A stretch of 64,000 nucleotides of DNA from Schistocephalus solidus (GCA_017591395.1 WEDG01001217.1:1-64000), one strand, 5' to 3'. Positions 46,296-59,230 are shown, counted from the stretch's first letter. Made by a program: numbers and translations. The notes: generated by a model not told the origin, from the letters alone.

Positions 46296-47289
46296 TTTTC
46301 TATAGAACACATAGCTCCAAGTTGATCGTCAGAAAAGGGAAACCTGCGTACTGGCCTGTCTTATTCAAACTGTGTGCTGCCCGCGGCGCAATCACCACAA
46401 ACGCGTCTGTAGCTGCCATGAATAAAATGCAACACAGTGATAAGCTCTGAAGTTCAAATTCTTTTTGCGTTCCAGCCATGTTAACGCTGACGGAAGCATC
46501 ATACTCCATGCCCATTCAGAGGCATATAAGCACTCAGAAAGATTGCATAGCTCACTTCGAAAGAGAGAAGAACCTTTATAAATTCTACTGTCGCACACTA
46601 CTCCTATGTACAGCATTGCGTTCAGAAAACCGAATTTAAACTAATAAATTTGGTTAGTCCACACTGAAGCTTTCGCCAAACCACAATCCACAAATCTGTC
46701 TCGTCTCAAACAGTTCAAACACATGAAGAGTCTCTCAAAGCGCGCGCACAGTCTCTTCCCGGGCGACGCGTTTCTTTAACCAACTGGCACGCAGATGCAC
46801 TAAATGATCATTAAGTTCTTGAAAAAGGTTGAAATGCGATCATCACTGAAAACAACCTCATGATCAAACCCTCGAACACGTTACTGCACGAAAGCTCTCC
46901 GAACAACAAGACGTAGTCGCCAATCATGAGATCACAGCACGTAAAGTCTCAAACATCGTCATCTTCTGCAAAATGGCCACAAAGATCGTGCAAACGAAAA
47001 CGTTAGACATTACTTCAACATAAACACAAATCATAATGACCACACAAAACTCTTCATTGCAGATCCAGCAGCAAGGAATCATGAATGCAATAACGCAACC
47101 GATCCGCCGTTGATTATTCATTTATTTCCCACTAATTCCACTGGGAAAATGGTAAGTTAGCGACTATCAGTCTATCATTCAGCATAATTTTATTCAAACA
47201 TATATGATGTATAATCTTTTAACTGACTCGCGACCTGAAAATATTTAAGTACGACGATCTATTTAGAATATGACAATAAGATGAGCAAA
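46296..47289. other. No recognisable feature
   Basis: Contains a somewhat GC-richer stretch near 46740-46770; no gene or repeat supported. Confidence 0.4.
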
Positions 47290-47720
47290 TAATGTTTGGC
47301 CAGTGAGGCGTCAGTGAATGATATCTCTTCACACATACAAGTTCTATGTGTAAATCATTTGTATGACACGCGATGCAGCAACATCTCTTTAGGATAGTTG
47401 GTGAATACTGAATTTTGGCACTACAGTCCACTTTGCAATATTTTCTATGAAACAGCCCTCTGAAACCATGCCGCGACGATGCGATAAAAGTACTATACAT
47501 GAGTATTAGTGTCATTTCTATAACTATTTAAATAAGAATATACTGCGAATAAGGTTGATATATTAGCAAATGAGCATAGTTTACTATCGTACAGTCAGGA
47601 GTTAAAGATAAAAACGGCGAATAAAGTACCCAAACCCCTATATAGACCTCTGTAAATAAAAGCGCGTCCCAGTTATGATCGTAATACATAGTGCTGACCA
47701 GGATCTATGGTGTATTTAAA
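47290..47720 (+). repeat. Dispersed direct repeat, copy B
   Basis: Partner of 45840-46295, ending just before the right inverted arm at 47757. Confidence 0.6.
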
Positions 47721-47756
47721 AATTGTATCAGGTATAAAATTAAAGGCCAATTTTTT

Positions 47757-48667
47757 TTACCAATGTCACACAGACTTCTATGGTTTAAGGAAATGTTTAG
47801 TGCTAAGGATTAAGCAGACTAGCCTTATCTAAGAATAGACAGCACCTTATGGGCAGAAAACAGCTCACGCCTTTCCTGTCCGGAAACGTTTCCTCTCTCC
47901 CTCGTTAACGCAACAAGGTGAACATATTCCATGACATGGGCCTTGCTACTTTGGTGGTTTGCCACACAGTTCGTTAATACTAATAAAGTCTAAAGCAAGG
48001 GATGAATTAATTTCACTGGGAATTACATAATTATTTAAATTCAGCTGCTGCTGTAGAAAACCGCATTTCAAATGTGTGTTTAAGTGTTCAAACACACAAA
48101 ATGTAAAACTTGCTAACAAATAACTTGACACTGACATTACTGGACAGGGGAGGGTTTGCAGCAAAAAACTTTCGATCAATGATATAGCGGCCGTACTCTG
48201 GATGCCTTTTGAAACGCTGCTGATTGCGTGCGCGTTCGCACCCTTGTCAGTCTGATTCTTGGCCAAACATCTTTGACGCCGACACAGGCGTAATCTTTTT
48301 TAAGGGGCTATGATGACTGTCAAATTAAAAATGTGAACTCTAGAAATGCTTTCGCTCGGCTGCATTTCTGCTTCAAACGTCTCTAATTTTTTTGTTCAGA
48401 AAATGCTTTATCCTCCCAACTGACAACTGATTTTGTCTCTTACTTTTCGGGACAAGAATGTTTTCTCTTTCTATTCGGGACCAGAATTGAAGGTCATACT
48501 TGCTAGGGTTTCAAGCTGCATTGGACATTTTACTACGTAAGAGCGTAATATTTCCTTCACTACTTACTATATGCCTGAACGGCCATTTCCCGTTCGCCAT
48601 CACGCTGATAGTTACAAGAAAGTGATTTGTAAATTAAAAGGGTTTTCCATTACTTAACCAATTTGGT
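47757..48667 (-). repeat. Right arm of the second inverted repeat
   Basis: Reverse complement of 42319-43670 without the 425 bp insertion. The minus-strand frame at 47946-48266 (starting MAKNQTDKGANAHAISS) shares peptide sequence with the plus-strand frame at 42698-42898, but it is not extended by any recognisable domain, so I do not call a gene. Confidence 0.75.
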
Positions 48668-50143
48668 TTTAATGAAAACTCTGGCACATCACACAATAGG
48701 CAGCCTTCGGTAAGTTTTATCCACAATTACTTCACGATGATGAAATTTTTTCGATGAGGATTATGTGGCATGCTCACTGTCTACTAACCGTTACATTTTT
48801 TCGATTGCACAATAATGGCTTTGGCTGATGATCACATGAACTTCATGAAAACCTCAAATATGTCACTTTCCAATACGATTTATTGAATCGGCCAATCACA
48901 GCTAAGGAAAGAGATATTAAACTTTGTTGGCACTGTAAATTATATTATTGTGTGGGAGAAGTAACACGCAGCGAGATATCCTTCGTGAAAAAATAATTAA
49001 GTCCATCGCAATTTATATTGTAAAATATATCAAGCGTGTTAAGTGACAAACAAGATGTTCCAGTCTCAGGCAGTATTTGTTCTTGTCTGTAATAAATTAA
49101 TCAAACAAATAATAATTAGATGGAAACATAAAATAAATGCATCTGCATAACTTGAACTCAGCAAATTTTGCCGTGTAAATTTGCGCATCTTGAAAGACTA
49201 GCAGCGCAGCAGACCCAACGCAAGCCGTAAGAGGATTCGATAAAAACACCATATATCGTTTTTACAGATTCCTTTTTTAATGAAAAAATTGTCTAAATGT
49301 TGGTTATGGGCCTTGCTTTTCTGGGATCCACACTAATGCCAGGAATTCCGATACTTTAATGTCAAAGTGAGTTTACAAATATACCTTCACTTAATGATAC
49401 AGCTAAACGATGACAGTCCCTTTATACTATATGACTCTTAGTAAGTTAAGGTAAACTTACAGCAAAATGTCCTCTGCCATACCCGAATCTTTATTTAATT
49501 TAAACTTAAATAAATTCTTACCATCTATGCCCTTCGTCGCCGCTGCATCAAGCCTTCTAGTTCTTGGGCTGCGATGGTCCTTGCTCGGAGTTTGGAGTCA
49601 GCAAAGTAACTGAATCTTTCATTTTGGCTGCTACCAGTTCACAAAAATTATATTTATTTAGCCAAAGGACAGTTAAATTAAAAAGAATATGCAGCAATTT
49701 TCTTGGGAGTCGTAAAATGACCTTATTTTTAATTCAACAATGCACGCCGTCGATAAGGCACTTGACTGAAACGTCTTCGTATTGCATGCATAGTAGATTT
49801 TGCCTACAATTTACTTGGTCATAAATTTATTTTATGTGGACGTACCAACATAAAGGCATATTCTTGAAAAAAACGTCTGCAAATCGCATTTTTGTTAAGT
49901 TCAGAGAAATATTGCCTGATAATCTATTTATACTTTCGATGTTTATATATATTCTTATATTTGCTTTGCATGTAGAAATATAAGCTCATCAACAAAATTT
50001 TCGTGGAGCGATATAGTAGACTCTTCCCGTTAGGTCCTGCTTTCGCATGTGAGTGCGAAAGATTTAAACATACTGTACTTTACAGCACATCACATATCCA
50101 CATTAAATAAAATTTTTGCAGATAATAATATAAGTATATTTAC
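48668..50143. other. No recognisable feature
   Basis: AT-rich; likely intronic or 3' sequence relative to the FN3 gene on the minus strand. No further FN3 exon seen. Confidence 0.4.
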
Positions 50144-50419
50144 TTTTAGGCAATGTTTCTGCTGATATGTACCCTCCAGGCATATAGAAAGAACCATCTT
50201 CCTTCGTTAAATATACTTTAAATTCGTATATTATATAGGGCGCAAGGTTAACCAGGTTGTATGTCGTCTCGTTAGTTTGCATCAAGTTGCCGTAACCTGG
50301 CCAGCAAACAATAGTGTAGATGAGAGGTTTGCCGTTTGAATGTTGGACTGCATCCCATTCCAAGCGTATGCTGGTTGTGGTTATGTTTTTAGCCTTGACA
50401 TTAGTCGGATTTTTGTCCT
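50144..50419 (-). CDS. FN3-domain exon (downstream of the pair)
   Basis: A 276 bp exon encoding one fibronectin type III domain of an unidentified, probably extracellular or cell-surface protein. Key FN3 positions are visible: NPTNVKAKNIT-SIRLEWDAV (conserved Trp), the YTIVCWPGYG strand, TTYNLVNLAPYIIYEFKVY (tyrosine corner, L-P-x3-Y), and AETLPK at the end. The acceptor is TTTTGTGTAG just above 50419 and the donor is AAAA-GTAAAT at 50144/50143. The exon starts and ends in phase 1, as usual for FN3 modules. Two N-glycosylation sequons (NIT, NET) fit an extracellular domain. Which FN3 receptor or adhesion family it belongs to cannot be decided. Confidence 0.8.
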
Positions 50420-52176
50420 CTACACAAAATAATAAGATCATAATGGATTATTATGCACGAAGTATATAAATAAAGTTAAAGATCCTTCACATTAATCCAC
50501 GAGAGAATATGATTTCCTTACATTAACCTGGTTAACGGATAGAGCGGGGACACAGTTAACCGTTTTTAAGTGGACGATTGATTCGCGATTATCGTTCAAA
50601 CACCTGACATATAGTAAACAGTCAATGCTGAAAATTACGCATGTTGACAATCACTTAAATGGCTAGTTTAAAACAACTTCAGGACGGTGAACCTTCAATT
50701 ATCTTCATGACGACTAGGCTAGGAAATTCATCCGCAATTAGGATTTTTAAAAAAACGGACAGTTCTACCTAGATACTTTAATTGCAGATTACCGTACATG
50801 GACACTGTCATAATTACATGCAAAATGGTTAATACCTACTTCTGAGAAAAGTTTAAAGCTGCCGGGTGTAGGCAGTTTTGGGGTAAGTGATAGAGATCGG
50901 GCTGTTTTAGACGCACAACCAATCATTTATTTCCGAACTTAATTGTGACCATTTCCATGCGTAGATGAGCTGGTACTTGAAAGAAGAAATTGCAAGAAGA
51001 GGACGCTGAGGTTTTTTCAGTTACTTTCTAAGGAAAAAATGGTTGCCCCAGGAAAATATTCTACCCACGTTTAAGTAACACACGGTTTTTTCTTTCAAAT
51101 TAGTTCCTGTGTTTAAATGCATTATGGTCTGCATTTGAGCTTCCTGAAAGCCAGTGTACCTTAGGCATATTTTCTTCAGACAAGTGCATCCTCGATTCAA
51201 TTTTCGACCCAGAGGTTTCTCGGGTTTGAACAGTTGAAATGACCATGTGCTTAAAATCTACGACCAGCAGAATTACATTAAATGCACATATGCGTCATCA
51301 GGATACTATGGTCAGAACTCGTGCATCTTTAAATTTCATCTGTTTAAGGTATTTTTTGCACGCCAACTGATGAGACCATCTTATAATGCAAAACGATCAA
51401 TGACTGAACACACATGTTACCCATTCCCACATGTTTCACTCTCGAGCCCCACCAGCAGCCGCATCGTGGCTTCTATTGCAGGCAGAAAACGTAACGAACG
51501 ATGCGAGAGGGGACTCGAATGACGTTTTCGGGCTTTTTAACCGTTGCCCCATGGCGTGTAACACCTGAGGCTCAAACCCGCTGATTAGTCATTCATTGTA
51601 ATAACCAACTGCGCCTTATGCTCATTGTTTTGTCGGTAATAATTGGAAATATTAACACTCAATTACTTAAGCAGTTGGTGAGCACCCATTCAAAATTGGT
51701 GATAAACCCGACTGACACAGACAGAACGACGAACATCTTAGGTGGATGGTTCGAGTGTCAGGCGTTGCAACACGTGAGACTGGAAATGGCAGACTGATGA
51801 TGGCTGGACGGTAATGTCTTTCGGTATATAGCTACCTTAAACCCTGTTCACAGTAAACGACACCATAAAGTCGAGCTGCATACATAAAAGCGCTCGTATT
51901 TAACCATTACCTGCTCTCGACTTGACGAGGAAGATAAAGCCTGCCGTACACCATTTCGTGTGCTACGTTGTTTTCCGACTACGAATTTTAAAAGAAACTC
52001 GAACGATCTGCGAAACAGGGTTTATGTGCAATTTGAACTCTCCTCACTAAGAAACACATGGTATTTGAAAATTCATTGAATATAACTATGAAATTCGTGC
52101 AAATTAGGTGATTTTCCTCCAGATATGTTGAAAAGAATATCTTTTTTGAAAGAAAATGCAAACATCCCTGCCTTAC
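50420..52176 (-). other. Intron between the two FN3 exons
   Basis: A 1757 bp phase-1 intron inferred from the donor GAAG-GTAAGG at 52177/52176 and the acceptor TGTGTAG at 50420. Nothing recognisable lies inside. Confidence 0.65.
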
Positions 52177-52470
52177 CTTCATCCCAAGTTTTAACCGTAA
52201 TTTTACCAATCGGCATCACGTTTGAACCATGCCCGTCCTGTCGATAAACTTCAAATGTATACATAGTTGAAGGAGAAAGACCGCTGATAACAATTTTTTT
52301 TTCCGTGGTATTGATAGCACTTTGACAATATGGAGTTATCGTAACTGTGTACATTTGTTGCGGCTTCGAAAAACCTTCTACCGCCCAGGATAGAATAACG
52401 GTTGTTGAATTGACAATTGATGTATGAAATTCCATTATTGTTTCTTCATTAGTAGATTGTGTCTTCTCAC
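52177..52470 (-). CDS. FN3-domain exon (upstream of the pair)
   Basis: A 294 bp exon with a second, non-identical FN3 domain: MEFHTSIVNSTTVILSWAVE (conserved Trp), MYTVTITPY, KKIVISGLSPSTMYTFEVYR (L-S-P-S-T-x-Y tyrosine corner) and GKITVKTWDE. The donor GAAG-GTAAGG is strong. The acceptor is less certain; CTTTCGAAG at 52471 keeps the frame open and gives phase 1, matching the exon's phase-1 end. Sequons NST and NTT are present. The next exon of the same gene is 50144-50419. Further exons are outside the window or not recognised. Confidence 0.75.
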
Positions 52471-53291
52471 CTTCGAAAGCATAAAAAGTGTATTTTCATT
52501 AAACTTAGAATAGTACTGGCAATGTATTTCGTCCTGAAATATTACTGCTATAAACTAAGACGCCTTTTTGTTTGGCATATTTGTTTTTATATTGATACCT
52601 TTAAAGTCACAAAGTGTTTAAATTTTTACAAAGCATTCAAAATTTATTTTGTATATATTGCATATTTCTTAATATTTGGTGTTCGGACCTTTTTGAATTT
52701 TAAGAAAATTTAATATAAATAGAGTTTTGTTTGACACAATATTCGAATATAATTTTGCCCGTGACTTGTCCAATTGCGATTCGGTTATTTAGTGCTGTAT
52801 TATAGTATGTAGGTTTTTATAGGAATACTAAAAGGTATTTTTCAAAAGAAATAAGCAAAATACTGTTTAATGATTCTTCAATTTAGAAACGTTTAGACTT
52901 AAGTTAAAAATAATTAAATCGGCTATAGACTTCCTCTATCATCAACCGTCATCCAAACGGTAAAATGGGTTTTTGATTCCTAGAAATTACATAAGTTTGT
53001 TTGTAGGCTTGATATCCGAGTTTACCATTCTCAAATCTAGGGCAATCACTTAAGGTTGCTTGCTTTTAAACAAACGTCTTTCTGACCGATTGCAAAAAGC
53101 ATGCGCTGTTAAAGATGCTACATAAATGAAATGCATTTCTTTCAATTCAAATATACTTTATGAAAACTCAAACGAAAATATTACTTTTGGTCAGATAATT
53201 ACAAACTACGCCCTCCTTAATCGTTAAACGTAATAAAAGGTATCATTCAGTTTTGGAAAATTAATGATTTGTTTAACAATTGTACACTGTA
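52471..53291. other. No recognisable feature
   Basis: AT-rich, presumably intron upstream of the FN3 exon pair. A plus-strand hydrophobic frame (52459-52713) is most likely chance. Confidence 0.4.
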
Positions 53292-54055
53292 CCAGCCACT
53301 TCATTTCCATTGACGGTTTCTAACTTAAGTGTTGAATGCATTCTGTCTCAGGAGAATCCTGCATTTAAAGCAAAATGCTAAAATGGACGGATGTGAATAA
53401 AATGCTTAGAGTCTTGAAAGTTTCATAATGAAAAACATTGCTATCACGAAGCGATGCTCCTTCTTCAAGTGTATAATAGACAATATATTTGAAGTTTCTT
53501 TCAAAATAAGATATTTCAGTTCATAACAGCATTGAAGAAAAATGAGGAAAACGAATAATATTTATGCAGTAATTCTGTACACCATAGGTCTTTTGCAAGT
53601 TGTCTAAAAGTAGCTCGTTCAAAAGCGAGCATTTTACTGTGACTGACATATTTTCAGATCAGACCGCGCGATAATCAATATTAAAATTCAAATTAATTAT
53701 CTTTTGGTAATCAAAATATTATTTTATTATTTCAGCTGACATTACATTTCAATTTACTGTAGCTTTAATCATTATTTATTTGTTCAACAAGCAGATTTAG
53801 TCGAAATTAAATTTAATAAAGGTAATTTTGCCTACTGAGCTCTTACAATATGCAAATGTTCGTACAATTTTTAAAATAAACGACCATGAGGTAACTAAAT
53901 TTAAGCCGCTTTTGCTCATTAGCTTAAAACATCTTACTGCACAAATTGGCTAACCAAATAGAGAAAGCAATAGTTGCGCCAGTGTGATTTGCTCCTATGA
54001 CATGAAGAGGAGACATTTAGCACAGACAAAACGCTAGCCATTTGAGCTACGAGAC
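53292..54055 (-). repeat. 0.8 kb repeat ending in a tRNA-like head, copy B
   Basis: Partner of 44047-44861, also beginning on the minus strand with GTCTCGTAGCTCAAATGGCT at 54055. A deletion of about 50-60 bp (after CGACCATGA near 53888) removes the stretch that in copy A lies between that point and GGTAACTAAAT. Confidence 0.65.
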
Positions 54056-56627
54056 CTCACCACGAGCCATGATTTAAGGCTCTATGCTGACAAGTTACCA
54101 TAAAAAACTGTACAATAGATTTTTGTTACCGGTAGTCAAACGTGTACCTTGATCAACTTATGCGTTTGATTGGGCGCATCAAGGGGATAAGAGCTCAAAA
54201 CTCTATGTTGTAACTCAAAACAGCCAGTTAACGTAAATGCTCCTAAGAAAACTATTACTATTTAACGTGCTGATATCCTCGAAATCGTGATAGCTTGCTC
54301 AAAAACACCAATTGCAAAACCAAATGGAAACCGAATAGTGCCTTTTTATGAAATGCAAGAAAAAGATTTGAATGTTAAACAAGGAAGTATTTGCTTGGAT
54401 ATTTCAATTTTGAGCAAATGCATGTAAACTACGTATAACAATGTCTTTGCAGTTGCCTTTTTTACAATCTTTAAAAAATTCATATATTAAACAAGCCTAA
54501 AATAATTAAATGTATTATATAGCAACAGACTGCTGGAAGGTTTATTATAAGAAACCCATCATAATAAATACCAGATATCCAACATATCTGTAGTTCTTTA
54601 AATAAATTTGCAAGCCCATCCAGTACACGATTTCAGGTTACATATCGTTTGGATATTTTAAAAGTCTTCCCGGTGTTATCCATTAATTTAAACAGATTTG
54701 GTTGCGTATGTTTTAATTATTATGTAAATAAAAATAATGCTATGCAATAGGAGTTAAATTCGCAGTTGTAACAATTAACAAATCCTACCCGATTTACATG
54801 TCAATACCAGATGAATGAGTGCTGAGATGCACAAGATTGAGTACATTGTTCCTTTGAAGGTATTTTGTTCACTGGTAGGCAGTTCTCCGCCAGTTCTCAC
54901 AAAGGCTGTATAACTGAGCAATATGTCCTATATTTATAGATTTGACGAAGTCTCCATTTATGCGTATCTTACTGCTGGGAATAATTTACCGCCTTTCTAT
55001 GCGTCAGTCAAGGCAGTACCATTGGTCCCGTTTGTGCACTCTGGCTCGTAGTGCAAAACAACAGTGCATCGTGTTCGAGTGCTGAATTAGAGTGGGTGCA
55101 GTGTATAGCGTGGTTAAGGTTTAAGTGAATATTAATTTGTTTGAAGATTTCACATGTTTCATGTTTAAAAAGAGTCATAAATCATCTTCTGATTGTGACA
55201 AGCAAAACAACTTCAGTTAATGTTCTAACTCGAAGAAATCACGAGAGGGAGGCGAAACTAAGGTTTTTATTAATAAGAAAATGCTACGTCAGTGTTTTTT
55301 CCTTTGTGGCATGGTGTTTATCACCTTTTTAAAACCCGTTCACGTTTGCAGTTCATCAGTCGTACCTCATCACATGGATTACCTGAAAGTTAATTCTCCT
55401 CGACGTCTACACACTCAAGCTTTTCCTTCCAAGTTTCCTTTATTTTGATTTAATCATTCATTAAAACTAAGGAAGTTTCCTAATAATTAATGTGCCAAAG
55501 GAACAAAACACTCAAAGCTGGCTAGCGTATGTATAAAGTAACGTAAATGGAATTCACACAAGACTTGTCAAAAAAGAATAATATATTTGCCGGGGGAGGT
55601 TTATTATGTGGATGTAGTTTAAGATAGTGGTGTCGTATAACCATCTTCAGTGAGTGTAAATTAAATTTCACTGCTCTTGTAAGATGCCGCTGTTTTCCTT
55701 CTCTATAGATTGCACATAGAAAATGGAACACTGATTCGGACACAAAAGCTCTCTCGTGGCAGGCAAATAGCAGGAGAAGTAAACCCTTGTCTAACTTCTT
55801 TAGTGCGGCTACATGATTTTCAATATGATGGAAAACTAAGACGACATCTACACACACGAACGCATGGCTATCAGTTGGTCGTACGAATGTTGGTGCAAAT
55901 GTCTGCGGTAACTACAGAGGCTTCGTAGAGGGAGCACATCTTCGACATTGACGTAGTTGCAAGCATGAGACAAAGTGCGTGTCAAGCGTCAAGAAAGATA
56001 AAGGAAAAGTAAAAGTTTGTCGACTGTGTAGTCAACCGCTACATTATTTTGGCCTCACAACACCTGTTTTTTATACCATATTTTTTTAAGAAGATGATCA
56101 TTATGTGGAAAATTTGGCACCTTCAACTATATGTGTGGCATAAGAGGGCGGGAGTAAAACAAGCCCTGACAAGATGCCACACCATAGACGGTGTTGACGG
56201 ACTATGCACAAATCAAAGTGAGTGACATAATAAGGGCTGTGAGCAGGCATTTCCAGTCTCTGAAGAGGTGTAGACGACCAACCAAAACGTCAGACACAGA
56301 ATACCTTTCTTCTTTGGTTGAACACTATTAAATGTGACTACTCTTATTATATTATGGAATGATCGCACAGCAAGTCGGGCGCTTTAAATGATTTAATATC
56401 AAGAGTCCCTATCTTTGATAAAAAAAATATAGAATTGACATGAAATGGCTTAATGAAGAAAATGAGGCATAAATGACGATCTAAGGCAATTTTGTCTTTT
56501 TTTATGTGAGAATGTTATTTGAAGGCCCGAAGCACAACCGAAAAAACATTACAATTAGCCACATCCATGTCAGCCTCCTCACCATAGTTATTATTCTCGA
56601 TTATAAGGGAGAGGAACATGCACAACT
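54056..56627. other. No recognisable feature
   Basis: About 2.6 kb without an identifiable gene or repeat. The frames at 55522-55857 (minus) and 55710-55928 (plus) overlap each other and show no domain. Confidence 0.4.
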
Positions 56628-57243
56628 TGACATTTTGTTAATCTGATGATATCAACAAACGTATTTAAATATTATTTGTCGATGTCAGTTAAAACTAAAA
56701 CTGCTGAGATAAGCAAAATCAGGTTATCTATTCTTGAAATTAATTGAAAACATTATTAACATTTAAATAAATCTTGTTCACTTAAATTACGTAGGATGTG
56801 AGTTAACTCTAACGTTCAGCAAATAGGCAGACCTATTTTTCATTGTGAAATTTTACAACAGCTAAAACGTTAACCTGATTTCAGGAAAAATTACCGCATC
56901 AAATACTAAATACAATGTGTCGGTTGATCAGAATTTTAGACACTACCCAGTGTGAAGTCGTCAATTCTGTGAACTAGTTTATACCATATTTTGAGGTAAT
57001 GAAATATTAATAAGATTCTTAAAAAGGATATTAGCGAAGCGCATCCTACCAATGACAGACATAACTAAAGTTTCCCTAGTATTAACCATTTTATGAAGAA
57101 ATAAATGGTTACGTCAACTTATATCTTTGGGCTACACAAAGGCACAAACAAAATGTTAATGGGCAATCGCCCATTCGAGAATGAAGAATAAAGGTACAAT
57201 TCGAGAAAATAACAGGGTTCAACGTGACAGAACATCAGAGTGA
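56628..57243 (+). repeat. Dispersed direct repeat (0.62 kb), copy B
   Basis: Partner of 39016-39635, including the ATGGGCAATCGCCCAT hairpin near 57147. CR1-like copy 2 starts about 30 bp beyond its end, so this repeat is the immediate insertion neighbourhood. Confidence 0.75.
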
Positions 57244-57897
57244 AAACTGAACTGAACGGTTTCCGCGCGGTTTGAATTTTCGAGCAACAAGATGACCGAA
57301 TTTAATCGAGTCTTTGCACTGAAACAATCAGTCCACAGACATTAATTGGTTCAAATTATTGAATCAATTAATTGAATCTTCCGCTCAGTTGCCTTCGATA
57401 CCCTCACAGTTTGACCAGGAGAGTTCTACAAATCGAGCACTGTCGGAAATCTTGGCCTACATAACCTACCACTCCAATCCATTCTCTGACGGCTCTCCAG
57501 GGTTTCTGAGGTATTTTGTTCGACTAGGACAGTTCTCCAAATAGAGAAACCTGCCGGAAATCTTGGCTTGGCCTGCACAACCTACGAGTCCAAACCAGGC
57601 TCTAACTGCTCGTCAGGCTTTCTGAGGAGTATCTACAAAACAGGCTGAGTCGTTCATTATCCATATTCTGTCTAATTGATTGTGCAATTTATATCGGGTA
57701 ACTCGTTATAACAAATATTTTAAACAACTTCCACTAGCAGAAGTAGTTAAGAACGTTCGAGGGATTTTATTAATTTGCAAAAATGGCAGAGTAGATCATT
57801 TATATACTGCTTGTGTAAAAGCGCTGATAGTGTAAACCTACACCTAGCCACCCGTTTCTTCTTAAGTAACCACACAAGAATTCAAAAAGTCATGCCG

Positions 57898-57972
57898 CCA
57901 GCCAGGATTGAACCCGCGACCACCAACGCGATTGCGACGCTCGCAAACAACTCGACCACCTCTTCACGGCGA
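57898..57972 (-). repeat. Antisense tRNA-like module in CR1 5' region, copy 2
   Basis: The minus strand has box B GGTTCAATCC (57914-57905), a perfect match to consensus, and box-A-like TGGTCGAGTTG (57958-57948). Same place and orientation relative to the element as in copy 1, so it belongs to the subfamily rather than to one insertion. Confidence 0.6.
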
Positions 57973-57989
57973 CGAGCGCTCTCTCAAAT

Positions 57990-58900
57990 TTATATGCACG
58001 CTATTGATAACACTGCCATTTGTGGAGGCTGTCAGAAACTGTCCATGAAGCTAAATCAGCTCGAGGATGAGATAAGACCAATAAAATCTGCGCTAATAGG
58101 CACCTATAAAGCAGTAGATGCCACTCAGGAGTCCACTGAACGACTTACCAGAAGCAAAACCATTGATACTCGATCAAAGGGTATCCCAACAACAACTTTG
58201 ACAGCTGCGACGGCTACCAAACAACAAGTACCAACGGCGCAGGACAAAGATAGTCCACCTAAAACAAAAAAACCGTCCAAAACGCAAAACTGACACCAAA
58301 ATGGAAAAAGCCAATAGAAAACCGACTTCAAAAGATTCTTCAAAAAAACTCGAACACGGGGGCTTTGACCATTGCCTTATCCTCCACAGGAACAACTGAG
58401 ATTCGCACACCAAGCACAAGCAGTGAAATCGATTCCCCAACCGAAACTACCACCTGTGATTCAAAATCGTCGAACCCGTGGAATTCGCCGAAACCAAATA
58501 AAACCGGATCAAAGCCAACGCATAGCCAATCAGCATACCCTCCATCATTACCAGTGCGCAACGTGAAACATTCCCACCAAATAGTGGAAGACAGCGTCGT
58601 CGTTACAAAAAATGCCACGGACAGAAAAAAAAGTTTCATAATACAGGGACTACCTGAATCAACATCTACGACTCCAGTAGTCCAATATTCTTAAGACATG
58701 AACCGCTTTCGTGAACTCCTGAATAATATGCTAGAACCTAATACGTCGATTGAACTGGAAGAAGCCTTCCGCCTTGGGAAACTGCCCAAAAGCCAATCTG
58801 AATCAACACGTCCTAGGCCTCTAAAAGTTATCTTGACCAGTAGCCAGAAAGCCATTCTCATTCTGTCGAGGCGCTTTTAGTTAAAAAACCCAAACCCTGG
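57990..58900 (+). pseudogene. CR1-like ORF1 remnant, copy 2
   Basis: CGGCQKLSMKLNQLEDEIRP (coiled-coil-like start) with a Thr/Lys-rich tail to a stop near 58293, then a shifted frame (58365-58694) with the Ser/Pro-rich linker and FIIQGLPEST. 58698-58880 carries MNRFRELLNNMLEPNTSIEL, EEAFRLGKLPKSQSES, and RPRPLKVILTSSQKA. The RLGK-RPLKV spacing is typical of ORF1 RRM-like cores of non-LTR elements. Frames break near 58293, 58694 and 58880. Confidence 0.7.
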
Positions 58901-59230
58901 TTTTTTTTCAACAGGACTTCTCACCTGCGGAGCGGAACAAACGTCATCAACTTGTCATCGAACTAAGACGGCGGCTCAGTGAGGGGGAAACAAATTTGGT
59001 TATTTACAACAACCAAGTGATCCATTGTCCATTGTTCTCCCCCTGGAAAGGCCGGTTCCGGATTACCTCGCAGTTGGCCCAGTAATCAGGGGCTCGCGCC
59101 CGACTGTAAGCACTTTCCGAGCAAACCGAAAACATAACTTTCTGTACACCAATGCACAGAGCATATTATCGAAGCTCGATGAGCTTAAGATTCATGTCTG
59201 CGATCTATCTCCAGATATTATTTCCGTAAG

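Noticed and set aside
39016..57243. A large segmental duplication linking 39-45 kb with 53-57 kb
   Set aside because: The two repeat pairs occur in opposite order (39.0 then 44.0 against 53.3 then 56.6) with the same orientation and unequal spacing, so independent dispersed copies are simpler.
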